Assembly: GCF_018274385.1 (NCBI RefSeq)
Contig: NZ_JAAFYZ010000085.1
Coordinates: 1 to 39,120, forward strand
Reading direction: 5' to 3'
Source: Catenulispora pinistramenti
Lineage (GTDB): Bacteria > Actinomycetota > Actinomycetes > Streptomycetales > Catenulisporaceae
Length of the DNA: 39,120 nucleotides
The notes beneath the pieces are model-generated. The model was not told the DNA's origin. It saw nothing but the letters and a program-made list of their open reading frames with translations, and did not search any database. Numbering within the stretch: position 1 is the stretch's first letter; each line of letters starts with the position of its first letter. This document shows, one piece after another, positions 8,431 to 16,238 of the stretch. The position numbers and the translations under genes are program-made.

Positions 8431-8444
8431 CGCGATATGTCGCG
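8431..8444. promoter_or_regulatory. Imperfect inverted repeat, candidate operator
   Basis: The 14-mer CGCGATATGTCGCG matches its reverse complement at 12 of 14 positions. It lies 30-44 nt upstream of the DUF1707 start on the minus strand, just upstream of a TACACT -10-like box about 9 nt before the ATG. That position suits a repressor or activator site. AT-core, CGCG-flanked palindromes are seen for several actinobacterial repressors, but I cannot name the factor. Confidence 0.35.
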
Positions 8445-8450
8445 TTGGGC

Positions 8451-8522
8451 TGCCGGTCGTCCTGCCGGTCGTCCTGCCGGTCGTCCAGCCGGTCGTCCAA
8501 CCGGTGGCCCGGCCGGTCGCCG
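8451..8522. repeat. Six 12-bp tandem repeats
   Basis: Units of the form tgccggtcgtcc: exact at 8451-8462, 8463-8474 and 8475-8486, then diverging at 8487-8498, 8499-8510 and 8511-8522. They lie in the 322-nt gap between the divergent DUF1707 and phosphoesterase genes. All frames through them are open, which makes spurious ORF extensions of both neighbours. Confidence 0.85.
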
Positions 8523-8639
8523 GAGCAGTCGCCGGGGTCGGCGCGCCCGGCGCGGTATCAACGCCATGCGTTGCCCCAACTGTGGACGAACGACGAATGA
8601 AAGCCTTCGCTATCAGCGTCTTCTGTGCCTCGATAGGTC

Positions 8640-8668
8640 TTGTCCGGACCCTTATTCCCTTAGACAAT
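8640..8668 (+). promoter_or_regulatory. Possible promoter of the phosphoesterase gene
   Basis: TTGTCC (8640-8645) and GACAAT (8663-8668) are separated by 17 nt and sit ~55 nt upstream of the ATG at 8723. They are in the AT-richest part of the 8401-8722 gap, which otherwise holds the tandem repeats and no supported gene. Confidence 0.35.
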
Positions 8669-8722
8669 ACCGTCGCCACTTCATGCGCCAACCCCCACAT
8701 TCGGCCCGCTACGGGAGTATCC

Positions 8723-11482
8723 ATGATCAGATGGAAACGTTGGATCACAGGCGCCGCTGTTCTAGCCCTCACAGTGGGCGGCATCACCGGCGTCGCACAG
8801 GGTGTGGGCGCCAAGGGGCCGGAATCCGGGCCCGGCTCGTGCACCCTGAACGGCTGGAACCCCTCGACCGACCCGGCGAACGCGAAGAGCCTGCCGGTCG
8901 GGCAGCGTCCACAGACGTACAAGCCGGATGACTTCAACTGTTCCAGTGCGGTGTTCGCGCCGCTGGGGGCGGAGTTCCAGAAGTTCCCGCAGCCGCACGA
9001 TTTCAATATCAAGAACACCCAGGTCTACGTGCCCTCGGCCAACGGCCAGCCGGCGACGCTGGCGCAGAAGCCGGCCGCGGCGGTGAACCCGCTGGCGCCG
9101 TACTTCCCGCCGTTCCAGCACTTCGTCGTGATCTACCGCGAGAACCACACCTTCGACGACTACCTGGGTGACTGTGCCACCACCGTCCAGGCCGGTTGCA
9201 ACGGGCAGGTCGAGAGCACCAACCACATCAGCTCGGTCCCGGACCTGCACAGCCTGGCCAAGACCTACGCGCTGTCCGACGCCTACAGCACCGGGACGCA
9301 GCCGCCGTCGGGCCCGAACCACTGGTGGATGTTCTCCGCTCAGTCGCAGTCCAGCTCGCAGCAGCAGTCCTACCCCGCCAGCGGGACGCAGTTCGACCGC
9401 TTTCTGATGAACACCAACGGTCCGACGGACGAGGGCACCAACGCGTGCACGGCCCCGACCGGCACCGGTAGCGGCAGCAGCCCCTACACGTTCGTCATGA
9501 ACGGCGACTTCTACTGGATGCTCTCCAGCGGCTCCGGCTACTGGAAGAACCCGGCCGACGGCAAGCTCGAGGTCCTGCCGCCGAACCGTCCGGGCACGAA
9601 CATCCCGGAGGAGCTGCACTACAACGAGTACACCTGCTCCAACCAGAGCCTTCCGGACAGCACCATCGCCAACGACTACATCAACTTCGTCGGCACCAAC
9701 GGGCTGCCGGCCTACAGCTACGTCGAGCTGTTCAACGACCACCCGGGCACCTACCAGGACATCGCCGGCAACGACACGGCGACGAACAACGTGGTGAACG
9801 CGATCGAGAACAACCCGACGTACGCGGGCAACACCCTGATCGTGGTGACCGAGGACGACACCCAGAACGGCAACAACGGCGCGGACCACGTGAGCAACAC
9901 CTACCGCGTGCCGCTGGTCGTCATCGGCCCGTCCCAGTACGTCAAGCAGCACTACCTGTCGCACGTCGCGTACTCGACCAACAACGTGATCGCGGCGATG
10001 GAACGCACGATGCAGAACGTGAAGTCCGGCATCATCGACCCGAACGACAACATCGGGCCGACGACGTTCCCCATGACCACCAACGACCAGGCCGCGCTGG
10101 GTGACCCGTTGGAGGACTTCTGGGTCCAGGGCACGACACCGTTGTCGGCATCGGCCACGGCCTCGCCGACCACCGGCAACGCCCCGCTGGCGGTGAACTT
10201 CACCGGCTCGGCCACCGGCGGCACGGCGCCGTACACGTACAGCTGGAACTTCGGTGACGGCTCGACGAGCACGGCGCAGAGCCCCAGCCACACCTACAGC
10301 AGCGCGGGTTCGTACACTGCGACGCTGACGGTGACGGACGCTTCCTCGCCGGCGAAGACGGCGACGTCCCAGGTCGCGGTGAACGTCAGCGCGATCGGCA
10401 ATCCGCTGGCGGCGTCGGCGGCGGGCAACCCGACCTCGGGGCAGATCCCGCTGACGGTGAACTTCACGGGGACCGCGACGGGCGGCACTCCGGCATACCA
10501 CTACAGCTGGAACTTCGGTGACGGTTCGGCGGCCAGCACGGCGCAGAACCCGAGCCACACCTACTCGACCGTCGGGACCTACACGGCGACGTTGACGGTG
10601 ACCGACAGCGCCTCCCCGGCGAACTCGGCGTCCTCGACGGTCAGCGTCACCGCCGATCCGATCGCCAGCGTGCCACCCAGCGCGCCGCAGAACCTGACAG
10701 CCTCCGGCGGCACCGGCCAGGTGACCCTGAACTGGCAGGCGCCGTCCAGTACGGGGGGTGAGACCCTCACGAAGTACAGCGTCTACCGCGGCACGTCCAG
10801 CGGTACGGAGTCGCTGCTCACCTCGGGGCCGTGCGCCAGCCTGAGCGGCACCACTTTGACGTGCACGGATACCGGGCTGACCGCCGGGACGACCTACTAC
10901 TACCGGGTGACCGCGTCGAACCCGGTGGGCGAGGGCGGCCAGAGCAACGAGGTCAGCGCCACCCCGACCGGGAGCACCGGCGGCTGCACCGCCGGGCAGC
11001 TGCTGGGCAACCCGGGCTTCGAGAACGGGCCGTCCAGCCCGGCGCCGTGGTCGGTCACCTCGACGCACACGCCGCTGTCGGTGATCAACAGCAGCAGCAA
11101 CCAGCCGCCGCACAGCGGGACGTACGACGCGTGGCTCGACGGCTGGGGCAAGAGCACGACGGACACGTTGTCGCAGACGGTGACGCTGCCCGCGGGGTGC
11201 ACGACGTACAAGTTCAACTACTACATGCACATCGACACCGCGGAGACCACGACGACGACCAAGTACGACACGTTGCAGCTACAGCTGCTCAGCAGTTCGG
11301 GCTCGGTACTGAAGAACATGTACACGTACTCGAACCTGAACGCGAACACCGGATACTCGCTGCACTCGTTCGACCTGTCGGCTTACGCCGGGCAGACCGT
11401 GACGATCAAGTTCACCGGGACCGAGGACTCGGAGTACCAGACGTCGTTCGTCATCGACGACACGGCTTTGAACGTGAGCTGA
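8723..11482 (+). CDS. Secreted phosphoesterase with PKD, FN3 and C-terminal beta-sandwich domains
   Basis: A 919-residue exported protein of the phosphoesterase family that includes phospholipase C and acid phosphatases. The signal peptide is residues 1-~28 (MIRWKRW, then a hydrophobic stretch). The catalytic domain, ~60-470, shows the family marks [20 protein letters not shown] and VTEDDTQNG...DHV. Two PKD domains follow (~473-556 and ~560-645, each with a WNFGDGS core), then a fibronectin-III domain (~651-750, ending [16 protein letters not shown]) and a C-terminal jelly-roll-like domain (~753-919, NPGFENG start). It probably hydrolyses phosphate esters outside the cell, with the extra domains binding a surface or polymer. 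The ATG at 8723 is chosen for its CGGGAG Shine-Dalgarno sequence and the signal peptide. The gene is monocistronic with a strong terminator behind it. Confidence 0.9.
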   Translation: MIRWKRWITGAAVLALTVGGITGVAQGVGAKGPESGPGSCTLNGWNPSTDPANAKSLPVGQRPQTYKPDDFNCSSAVFAPLGAEFQKFPQPHDFNIKNTQVYVPSANGQPATLAQKPAAAVNPLAPYFPPFQHFVVIYRENHTFDDYLGDCATTVQAGCNGQVESTNHISSVPDLHSLAKTYALSDAYSTGTQPPSGPNHWWMFSAQSQSSSQQQSYPASGTQFDRFLMNTNGPTDEGTNACTAPTGTGSGSSPYTFVMNGDFYWMLSSGSGYWKNPADGKLEVLPPNRPGTNIPEELHYNEYTCSNQSLPDSTIANDYINFVGTNGLPAYSYVELFNDHPGTYQDIAGNDTATNNVVNAIENNPTYAGNTLIVVTEDDTQNGNNGADHVSNTYRVPLVVIGPSQYVKQHYLSHVAYSTNNVIAAMERTMQNVKSGIIDPNDNIGPTTFPMTTNDQAALGDPLEDFWVQGTTPLSASATASPTTGNAPLAVNFTGSATGGTAPYTYSWNFGDGSTSTAQSPSHTYSSAGSYTATLTVTDASSPAKTATSQVAVNVSAIGNPLAASAAGNPTSGQIPLTVNFTGTATGGTPAYHYSWNFGDGSAASTAQNPSHTYSTVGTYTATLTVTDSASPANSASSTVSVTADPIASVPPSAPQNLTASGGTGQVTLNWQAPSSTGGETLTKYSVYRGTSSGTESLLTSGPCASLSGTTLTCTDTGLTAGTTYYYRVTASNPVGEGGQSNEVSATPTGSTGGCTAGQLLGNPGFENGPSSPAPWSVTSTHTPLSVINSSSNQPPHSGTYDAWLDGWGKSTTDTLSQTVTLPAGCTTYKFNYYMHIDTAETTTTTKYDTLQLQLLSSSGSVLKNMYTYSNLNANTGYSLHSFDLSAYAGQTVTIKFTGTEDSEYQTSFVIDDTALNVS

Positions 11483-11498
11483 TAGAGCGCGCGTGGGG

Positions 11499-11530
11499 CC
11501 GGCCGGGTGGTTGCACCCGGCCGGTTTTGT
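11499..11530 (+). terminator. Intrinsic terminator of the phosphoesterase gene
   Basis: An 11-bp perfect GC-rich stem, ccggccgggtg (11499-11509) with cacccggccgg (11514-11524), a 4-nt loop, followed by ttttgttt. It starts 16 nt after the phosphoesterase stop. Confidence 0.85.
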
Positions 11531-11535
11531 TTGTC

Positions 11536-11559
11536 GGTGCGCGGTGCGCGGTGCGCGGT
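11536..11559. repeat. 7-bp tandem repeat GGTGCGC
   Basis: Three exact copies plus a partial fourth between the terminator and the end of the convergent CapA-like gene. Looks like slippage-generated filler. Confidence 0.7.
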
Positions 11560-11582
11560 TTCCGGGGTCCGGGGCGGTGGGC

Positions 11583-12623
11583 TCAGCCGAGCGTCAGCAG
11601 GCCTTCGGAGTCCAGCAAGCCCAGCACGTCCTTCGGCGAGCTGAGCGACGCTGACAGCGTGGCAAGGCGGCTCAGGGCGGCGCGGGCGTCGTCGCCGGAG
11701 AGCGGCCGTACGTCGTTGTCCTCGCCGCGCCGAACGGGATGGACCTGGACGCTTCGCAGGCGGCGGTCCTCGATGCCGCAGTGCAGGACGAGTCCGTCGA
11801 GATGGCGGCCGGCCATCGCCGGCCAGTCGAAGACGAAGTTGCCCAGGCTGTAGAAGATGGGCCGGCCGCGATGTAGTTCGATGCCTTGGACGCTGTGCGG
11901 GCCGTGGCCCATGACGAGGTCGGCGCCGGCGTCGATCGCGGCTCGGCCGATCGTCCGCTGGTAGTCGCAGACCTCGTCGCCGGCCACGCCCCAGTGGCAG
12001 GAGAGCACCAGGACGTCGCAGCCGGTGCGTAGTGCTTCGACGTCGCGGACCATGGCGGCCAGTTCGTGGGGATAGGGCTCGGTCAGGACTCTGGGCGGCC
12101 GCCCGGGGACCTCGGCCGATCGCAGATCCGGTACGTAGGAGGTCGAGGCGCGCAGGGTCGCCACTCCCGGCGTCTGCGGCCCGGCGGCCATCCCGAAGGG
12201 CCAGCAGATGGCGGTGTAGGCCAGGAAGCCGAACCGTACCCCGTCGCGCTCGGACACGACCGGGCGGTGCGCCGCGCTGAGGTCCGCACCGGCACCGCAG
12301 TGGGCGATCCCCGCGCTGTCGAGGGTGCTGAGGCCGGTCAGCATCGCCTTGGGGGGGAAGGTGACGTTGTTGGCGACGCTGACCGCGTCGATGCCGGCCG
12401 CGGCCAGGCCTTCGACCATCTCCGGCGCGGAGTGCCGCCAGTTCGGCTTGTGCGCGATATCAGGGGTCTGCGGATCCTGCCCGGGTCCGCACAGCACGCC
12501 TTCGAGGTTGACGAACCGCACGTCGGCGGTTGCCAACAAATCTCGCACGTGCTGGAAGGCGGAGGCAGGATCCGTGCGCCCCTGTAGGTTGACGTCTCCG
12601 GCGAGCATCAAGATCTGCGACAT
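11583..12623 (-). CDS. CapA-family metallophosphatase-like protein
   Basis: A 346-residue protein of the CapA/PgsA family (bacterial capsule synthesis protein PGA_cap), a calcineurin-like metallophosphoesterase fold. Metal-site motifs in order are AGDVNLQGR (residues ~8-16), FVNLEGVL, SVANNVTF, LSCHWGV and GHGPHSVQGIE, ending with YSLGNFVFD. In Bacillus CapA takes part in poly-gamma-glutamate export; in actinomycetes most members are of unknown role. No signal peptide or N-terminal helix is visible, so it may act in the cytoplasm. The ATG at 12623 has no strong Shine-Dalgarno sequence. It is the last gene on the minus strand after the ABC pair, with 65 nt of repeat-containing DNA on its upstream side. 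Confidence 0.85.
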   Translation of the reverse strand: MSQILMLAGDVNLQGRTDPASAFQHVRDLLATADVRFVNLEGVLCGPGQDPQTPDIAHKPNWRHSAPEMVEGLAAAGIDAVSVANNVTFPPKAMLTGLSTLDSAGIAHCGAGADLSAAHRPVVSERDGVRFGFLAYTAICWPFGMAAGPQTPGVATLRASTSYVPDLRSAEVPGRPPRVLTEPYPHELAAMVRDVEALRTGCDVLVLSCHWGVAGDEVCDYQRTIGRAAIDAGADLVMGHGPHSVQGIELHRGRPIFYSLGNFVFDWPAMAGRHLDGLVLHCGIEDRRLRSVQVHPVRRGEDNDVRPLSGDDARAALSRLATLSASLSSPKDVLGLLDSEGLLTLG

Positions 12624-12652
12624 GCCTTGACGCTATCCCGGAGCGCTCGACT

Positions 12653-12695
12653 ACAGCTGCCCTACAACGGTTCCCTACAACAGCTGCCCTACAAC
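12653..12695. repeat. Direct repeats at the end of the ABC permease gene
   Basis: The 16-mer acagctgccctacaac occurs at 12653-12668 and 12680-12695. The core ccctacaac occurs a third time at 12673-12681. The last copy runs into the permease gene and supplies its TAG stop codon (12689-12691). Confidence 0.8.
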
Positions 12696-14053
12696 AGATC
12701 CACGTTCCCATCGAACTGCCACAGCGGGTTCGCGACCACCTTGCCCGGCGTGACGATCAGGAAGTACCCGTTCACCTCCTGCGGGCCGTCGCCGTCGGCG
12801 ATGTAGCGCCCGTTGGCCGTGATGTCGAGCTGGTAGATGCCCTGGGCGGTGATGTTGTTGCCGGGGACGTTGAAGGTGATGGTGCAGCGCCAGTCGTTGC
12901 CGGAGCCCTCCTGTTTGCCGAGGCCCTCGCTCTTGAGGCAGGAGGCCGTGGTCGCCAGCTGCGCCTCGGTGACCGAGGAGTGGTACATCTGCGTCTGCTG
13001 GAGGCGGAAGAGGTGGCCGAAGGCGGTGGCCACCGACTTCTGGACCTTGGCCTGGGTGATGCCGGTGCCGCCGGCGTCGGAGGTGGTGGCGGCCACGACC
13101 CCGGCGGTGAGGGCCAGGACGACGGCCAGCGGGACGACGCCGAGGGCCAGGACGCGGCGGCCGGCGCCGTCGTTGGTGAGGTTGGTGAAGTCCCGGCGCA
13201 GGAACAGCAGGTAGGCCAGGACCGTGGCGACCACTGCCCAGACCAGACTGACCACGACCCCGATCATCAGAGGCTTGATTTGGGTGGGGTCGGTGAACAG
13301 GCCGTTCCAGGAGATGAAGGCGTAGCCGGGCAGGGCCAGGCGGATGGCCACCGGCAGCGGCAGCATCTGCGCCAGCTGCATGCCGAGCGCGACCAGCATC
13401 GGCAGCAGCAGGCCCATCGGGGACTTGCCCAGGGCGATCGAGCCGAGCAGTCCGATGGCGGCCAGCGCCAGGGTCGGTGCCAGCACGCACGCCCACGCCA
13501 GCAGCACCTTGCCGGCCGCGTCGCCGGGGGAGAGCGTGTGGCCGTCCAGGCCGACCAGTGGCAGGTTCTTCTCGGCCAGCAGACCGCCGAGGGTGCTGGA
13601 CGCGGCCAGCCCGACGACCAGCAGCAGGATCACGGTGAGGCTGGCCACGGCCTTGGCGGCGAAGATCCGGCGGTGCGAGCGGATGGCGATGATCAGGTGG
13701 CGCCAGGTGCCGAGCCGGTCTTCGGAGGCGAAGACGTCACCGGCGACGACCGACGTGAGCAGCGGCAGGGCCCAGGTCCCGGCGAACCCGAGCGCCACCA
13801 GCGGCCCGGCCCAGCCGGTGGCGTGCATCCAGCGGCCGAACAAGGTGTCCGAGGGCAGCGTGCTCTGCTTGTCGATCGCGAAGACCAGCACGCCCGGACC
13901 TATCCAGCACAACAGAATCAGCAGGCGCACTCGCCAAGCAGAGAACTGCTTCACCAGCTCGAAGCGGAGAATGCGGCCGACCGGAACCGGCCCCGCCGTG
14001 GGAGTCTGGGCCGCGGGCGCCGTGGCGTCGGCGTCGGCAACGGTCGCGGTCAT
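12689..14053 (-). CDS. ABC-2 type transporter, permease
   Basis: A 454-residue membrane protein, partner of the ATPase gene it overlaps by 4 nt (ATGA at 14050-14053). Residues ~50-330 form six hydrophobic helices in the ABC-2 pattern, with the polar segment SEDRLGTWRHLI between helices 2 and 3. After the last helix (~300-325) comes a ~115-residue extracytoplasmic tail that starts TTSDAGGTG and ends in beta-rich sequence including ITFNVPGNNITAQGIY. The tail is unusual for a permease of this class and has two Cys (TASCLKS, WRCTI) that could form a disulfide bond. The stop codon lies within a direct-repeat block. Substrate unknown. Confidence 0.85.
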   Translation of the reverse strand: MTATVADADATAPAAQTPTAGPVPVGRILRFELVKQFSAWRVRLLILLCWIGPGVLVFAIDKQSTLPSDTLFGRWMHATGWAGPLVALGFAGTWALPLLTSVVAGDVFASEDRLGTWRHLIIAIRSHRRIFAAKAVASLTVILLLVVGLAASSTLGGLLAEKNLPLVGLDGHTLSPGDAAGKVLLAWACVLAPTLALAAIGLLGSIALGKSPMGLLLPMLVALGMQLAQMLPLPVAIRLALPGYAFISWNGLFTDPTQIKPLMIGVVVSLVWAVVATVLAYLLFLRRDFTNLTNDGAGRRVLALGVVPLAVVLALTAGVVAATTSDAGGTGITQAKVQKSVATAFGHLFRLQQTQMYHSSVTEAQLATTASCLKSEGLGKQEGSGNDWRCTITFNVPGNNITAQGIYQLDITANGRYIADGDGPQEVNGYFLIVTPGKVVANPLWQFDGNVDLL

Positions 14054-14994
14054 CGATCGGTCTCCTGCTCGGTGAGGTCGAGGAACGCGGCTTCCAGGGG
14101 CGAGACGACGGGGGCGAATTCGCGTACTGCGATATCCGCGCGCACGACCCGGGAGAGGAGTTGGTCCAGCGCGGCCACCTGCGCCCGCACCACGATCACG
14201 TCGGTGTCGGCCAGCGCCGCGGCGTCGGTGCCCGCGACGACGCTGATGCCCGGCGTCTCGGCGGCGATGGCGGCGGCGGCGGCCGGATCCGTCGTGCGCA
14301 GCCGGTAGTCGAGTTCGCGGGTCTCGTCAGAGAGTTTGTTCAGCGGCCCGGAGAACACCACGCGCCCGGTGGACAGGATCGTGACCTCTGAGCACAGTGC
14401 TTCCAGGTCGTCCATCCGGTGGCTGGACAGGATGACGGTGACGCCGGCGGCCACCAGCCGGTTCAGCACACCGTGCACCTGCTTCTTGCCGGACGGGTCC
14501 AGGCCGTTCGCCGGCTCGTCCAGCACCAGCAGCTTCGGCTTGGTCAGCATCGCGGCGGCCAGGCCGAGGCGCTGCCGCATGCCGAGCGAGAAGCCGCGGA
14601 CCTTGTCGTCGGCGACCTCGGCGAGGCCGACTTCGTGGAGGGCTTCGCCGATGTCGGAGGTGACGGCGTCCCGGGGACGCAGCGCGGCGAGCGTGGCAAG
14701 GTTCTGCTTCGCGGTGAGTGTGGGGTACAGGCCGGGGCCGTCGACGAACCCTGAGACACCGTCCGGCGCCGGCAGCGCGCGGCCCACCGGGGCGCCGAGG
14801 ACCTCCAGCGTCCCCTCGTCGGCGACGGCCAACCCCAGTAGCAACCCCAGAAGAGTGGTCTTGCCGGCGCCGTTCGGGCCGACCAGGCCGTGGATCTGAC
14901 CCCGCGCCACGCTCACGTCGACATGATCGAGCGCGACGACATCACCGAAAACCTTGGTGATGCCGCGGCCCCGTATCGCGACGGTCGTGTCCAT
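14050..14994 (-). CDS. ABC transporter, ATP-binding protein
   Basis: A 314-residue ATPase subunit. It has Walker A (GPNGAGKT), the signature loop FSLGMRQR, Walker B and D-loop (LLVLDEPANGLDP) and the switch region SSHRMDD. The ~90 residues after the ABC core, with alternating Ala-rich and Val-rich strands, form the usual C-terminal domain of the drug-export (DrrA/CcmA-like) subgroup. The ATG at 14994 is preceded by GAGGGAGG at good distance. It is first in a two-gene operon with the permease gene. No self-resistance or biosynthesis gene adjoins it, so the cargo is open. Confidence 0.9.
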   Translation of the reverse strand: MDTTVAIRGRGITKVFGDVVALDHVDVSVARGQIHGLVGPNGAGKTTLLGLLLGLAVADEGTLEVLGAPVGRALPAPDGVSGFVDGPGLYPTLTAKQNLATLAALRPRDAVTSDIGEALHEVGLAEVADDKVRGFSLGMRQRLGLAAAMLTKPKLLVLDEPANGLDPSGKKQVHGVLNRLVAAGVTVILSSHRMDDLEALCSEVTILSTGRVVFSGPLNKLSDETRELDYRLRTTDPAAAAAIAAETPGISVVAGTDAAALADTDVIVVRAQVAALDQLLSRVVRADIAVREFAPVVSPLEAAFLDLTEQETDR

Positions 14995-15153
14995 ACGCGC
15001 CTCCCTCGCCGGCTGAGCTCATCGGATTCCGGAGGAACCTACCCCCGGCCGGTGGCGCTCACCCGCGAAACGGCTGAATGTTCGCCGAACGCGGGTGGGA
15101 TGCCGGACGTCGGGCGCGGGACCGCTTGCGGTACGGGTGTTCTGGCCGCTGAC

Positions 15154-15190
15154 AAGGCCCCGGCCTGAGGGGATCAGGCCGGGGCTTCTC
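15154..15190. terminator. Hairpin terminator after the aldo/keto reductase gene
   Basis: A stem of 11 uninterrupted base pairs (14 with a G-U and an end A-U) between ggccccggcctga (15156-15168) and tcaggccggggctt (15174-15187), with loop gggga. It lies 74 nt downstream of the aldo/keto reductase stop on the minus strand and upstream of the ABC ATPase gene. The T-rich tail is short on both strands. The rest of 14995-15263 shows only the ATPase leader. Confidence 0.65.
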
Positions 15191-15263
15191 ATTGCCCTGA
15201 CAAGGCGATCATGCTCGCGGGGGAGGGGCATCCCGCGGGATTATGAGCCGGAGCCGGCAGTCC

Positions 15264-16214
15264 CTACGGCTGAGCCGGCGCCGGCACGATCGCGTTGATC
15301 TCAGCCAGTTCCTCAGCGGTCGGCTCCCAGTCGCCGGCGGCGGCGTTCGCGCGCACCTGCTCCGGGTTCATCGCGCCGGAGATCACCGAGGTGCAGCCGG
15401 GCTGGGCGGCCAGGGCCGCGATGCCGACGTCCAGAATGCTGCGGCCGTGCTTGTCGGCCCACTCGATCAGCGCCTCGACCTTGTCCAGGCGGTCCTCGGT
15501 GACCCAGTGCGGGCGGCCGGCCAGCCGGGCGTTCTCCGGGATCTCGGCGCCGCGCCGGACCTTGCCGGTGAGCAGGCCGTTGGCCAGCGGGAAGTACGGC
15601 AGCACGCCCAGGCCGAAGCGCTCGGCGGCCGGCACCACTTCGGTCTCGGCGTCGCGGACCAGCAGCGACCAGTGGTTCTGGGCCGAGACGAACGGGGTGG
15701 CGTTCAGCTGCTCGGCGACGTAGTGCGCCTCGGCGATCTGCCAGCCGGCGAAGTTGGAGTTGCCCAGGTAGCGGACCTTGCCCTCGCGGACCAGGTCGTC
15801 CAGCGCCGACAGGGTCTCGGCGATCGGCGTGGCCGGGTCCGGGGTGTGCAGCTGGTACAGGTCGATGTAGTCGGTCCGCAGCCGCTTCAGCGAGGCCTCC
15901 ACGGCCCGCCGGATGTAGGACCGGCCGCCCTTGGCGCCGGCCGCCGGCGGGTACCCCATGTCAAAGCTCTGATGCCCGAACTTGGTGGCCAGGACCACCT
16001 GGTCCCGGCGGCCGGCCAGGACCTCGCCGAGGAAGCTCTCGGACTGGGACCGGCCGTACATGTCGGCGGTGTCCAGCAAGGTGATGCCGGCGTCGATCGC
16101 GGCGTCCACGACGCGCCGGGTACCGGCCACGTCCAGTCGGCTGCCGAAGTTGTTGCAGCCCAGGCCGACGACGGAGACGAGCAGGCCGGAATTACCAAGG
16201 TGACGATAGCGCAT
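15264..16214 (-). CDS. Aldo/keto reductase
   Basis: A 316-residue NADPH-dependent oxidoreductase of the AKR superfamily (TIM barrel), reducing aldehydes or ketones in the cytoplasm. The catalytic tetrad is visible: D48 and Y53 (LDTADMY), K78 (ATKFG) and H123 (YQLHTPD). The cofactor-side segments (LGNSNFAGW, PLANGLLTGK, SVISGAMNPEQV) are also typical. It starts 24 nt after the stop of the AtuA-family gene on the same strand and is probably co-transcribed with it, which hints at a shared catabolic or terpenoid-type pathway (inference). A strong hairpin lies downstream. Confidence 0.9.
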   Translation of the reverse strand: MRYRHLGNSGLLVSVVGLGCNNFGSRLDVAGTRRVVDAAIDAGITLLDTADMYGRSQSESFLGEVLAGRRDQVVLATKFGHQSFDMGYPPAAGAKGGRSYIRRAVEASLKRLRTDYIDLYQLHTPDPATPIAETLSALDDLVREGKVRYLGNSNFAGWQIAEAHYVAEQLNATPFVSAQNHWSLLVRDAETEVVPAAERFGLGVLPYFPLANGLLTGKVRRGAEIPENARLAGRPHWVTEDRLDKVEALIEWADKHGRSILDVGIAALAAQPGCTSVISGAMNPEQVRANAAAGDWEPTAEELAEINAIVPAPAQP

Positions 16215-16238
16215 ACCACGATCTTAACTCGGTGCGAT

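Noticed and set aside
8451..8522. CRISPR-like array from short repeats (also at 28307-28360 and 33261-33335).
   Set aside because: Units of 12-15 bp are directly adjacent with no spacers, and no cas genes are present. They are simple tandem repeats.
8566..8931. Plus-strand frame starting with a zinc-ribbon-like pattern (CPNCG, then two more Cys).
   Set aside because: No ribosome binding site, codon use unlike the neighbours, and most of it overlaps the phosphoesterase gene in the wrong frame. The Cys pattern is probably chance in the promoter region.
11483..11582. Possible small RNA between the phosphoesterase and CapA genes.
   Set aside because: The space is explained by a terminator and a 7-bp repeat; no separate promoter seen.
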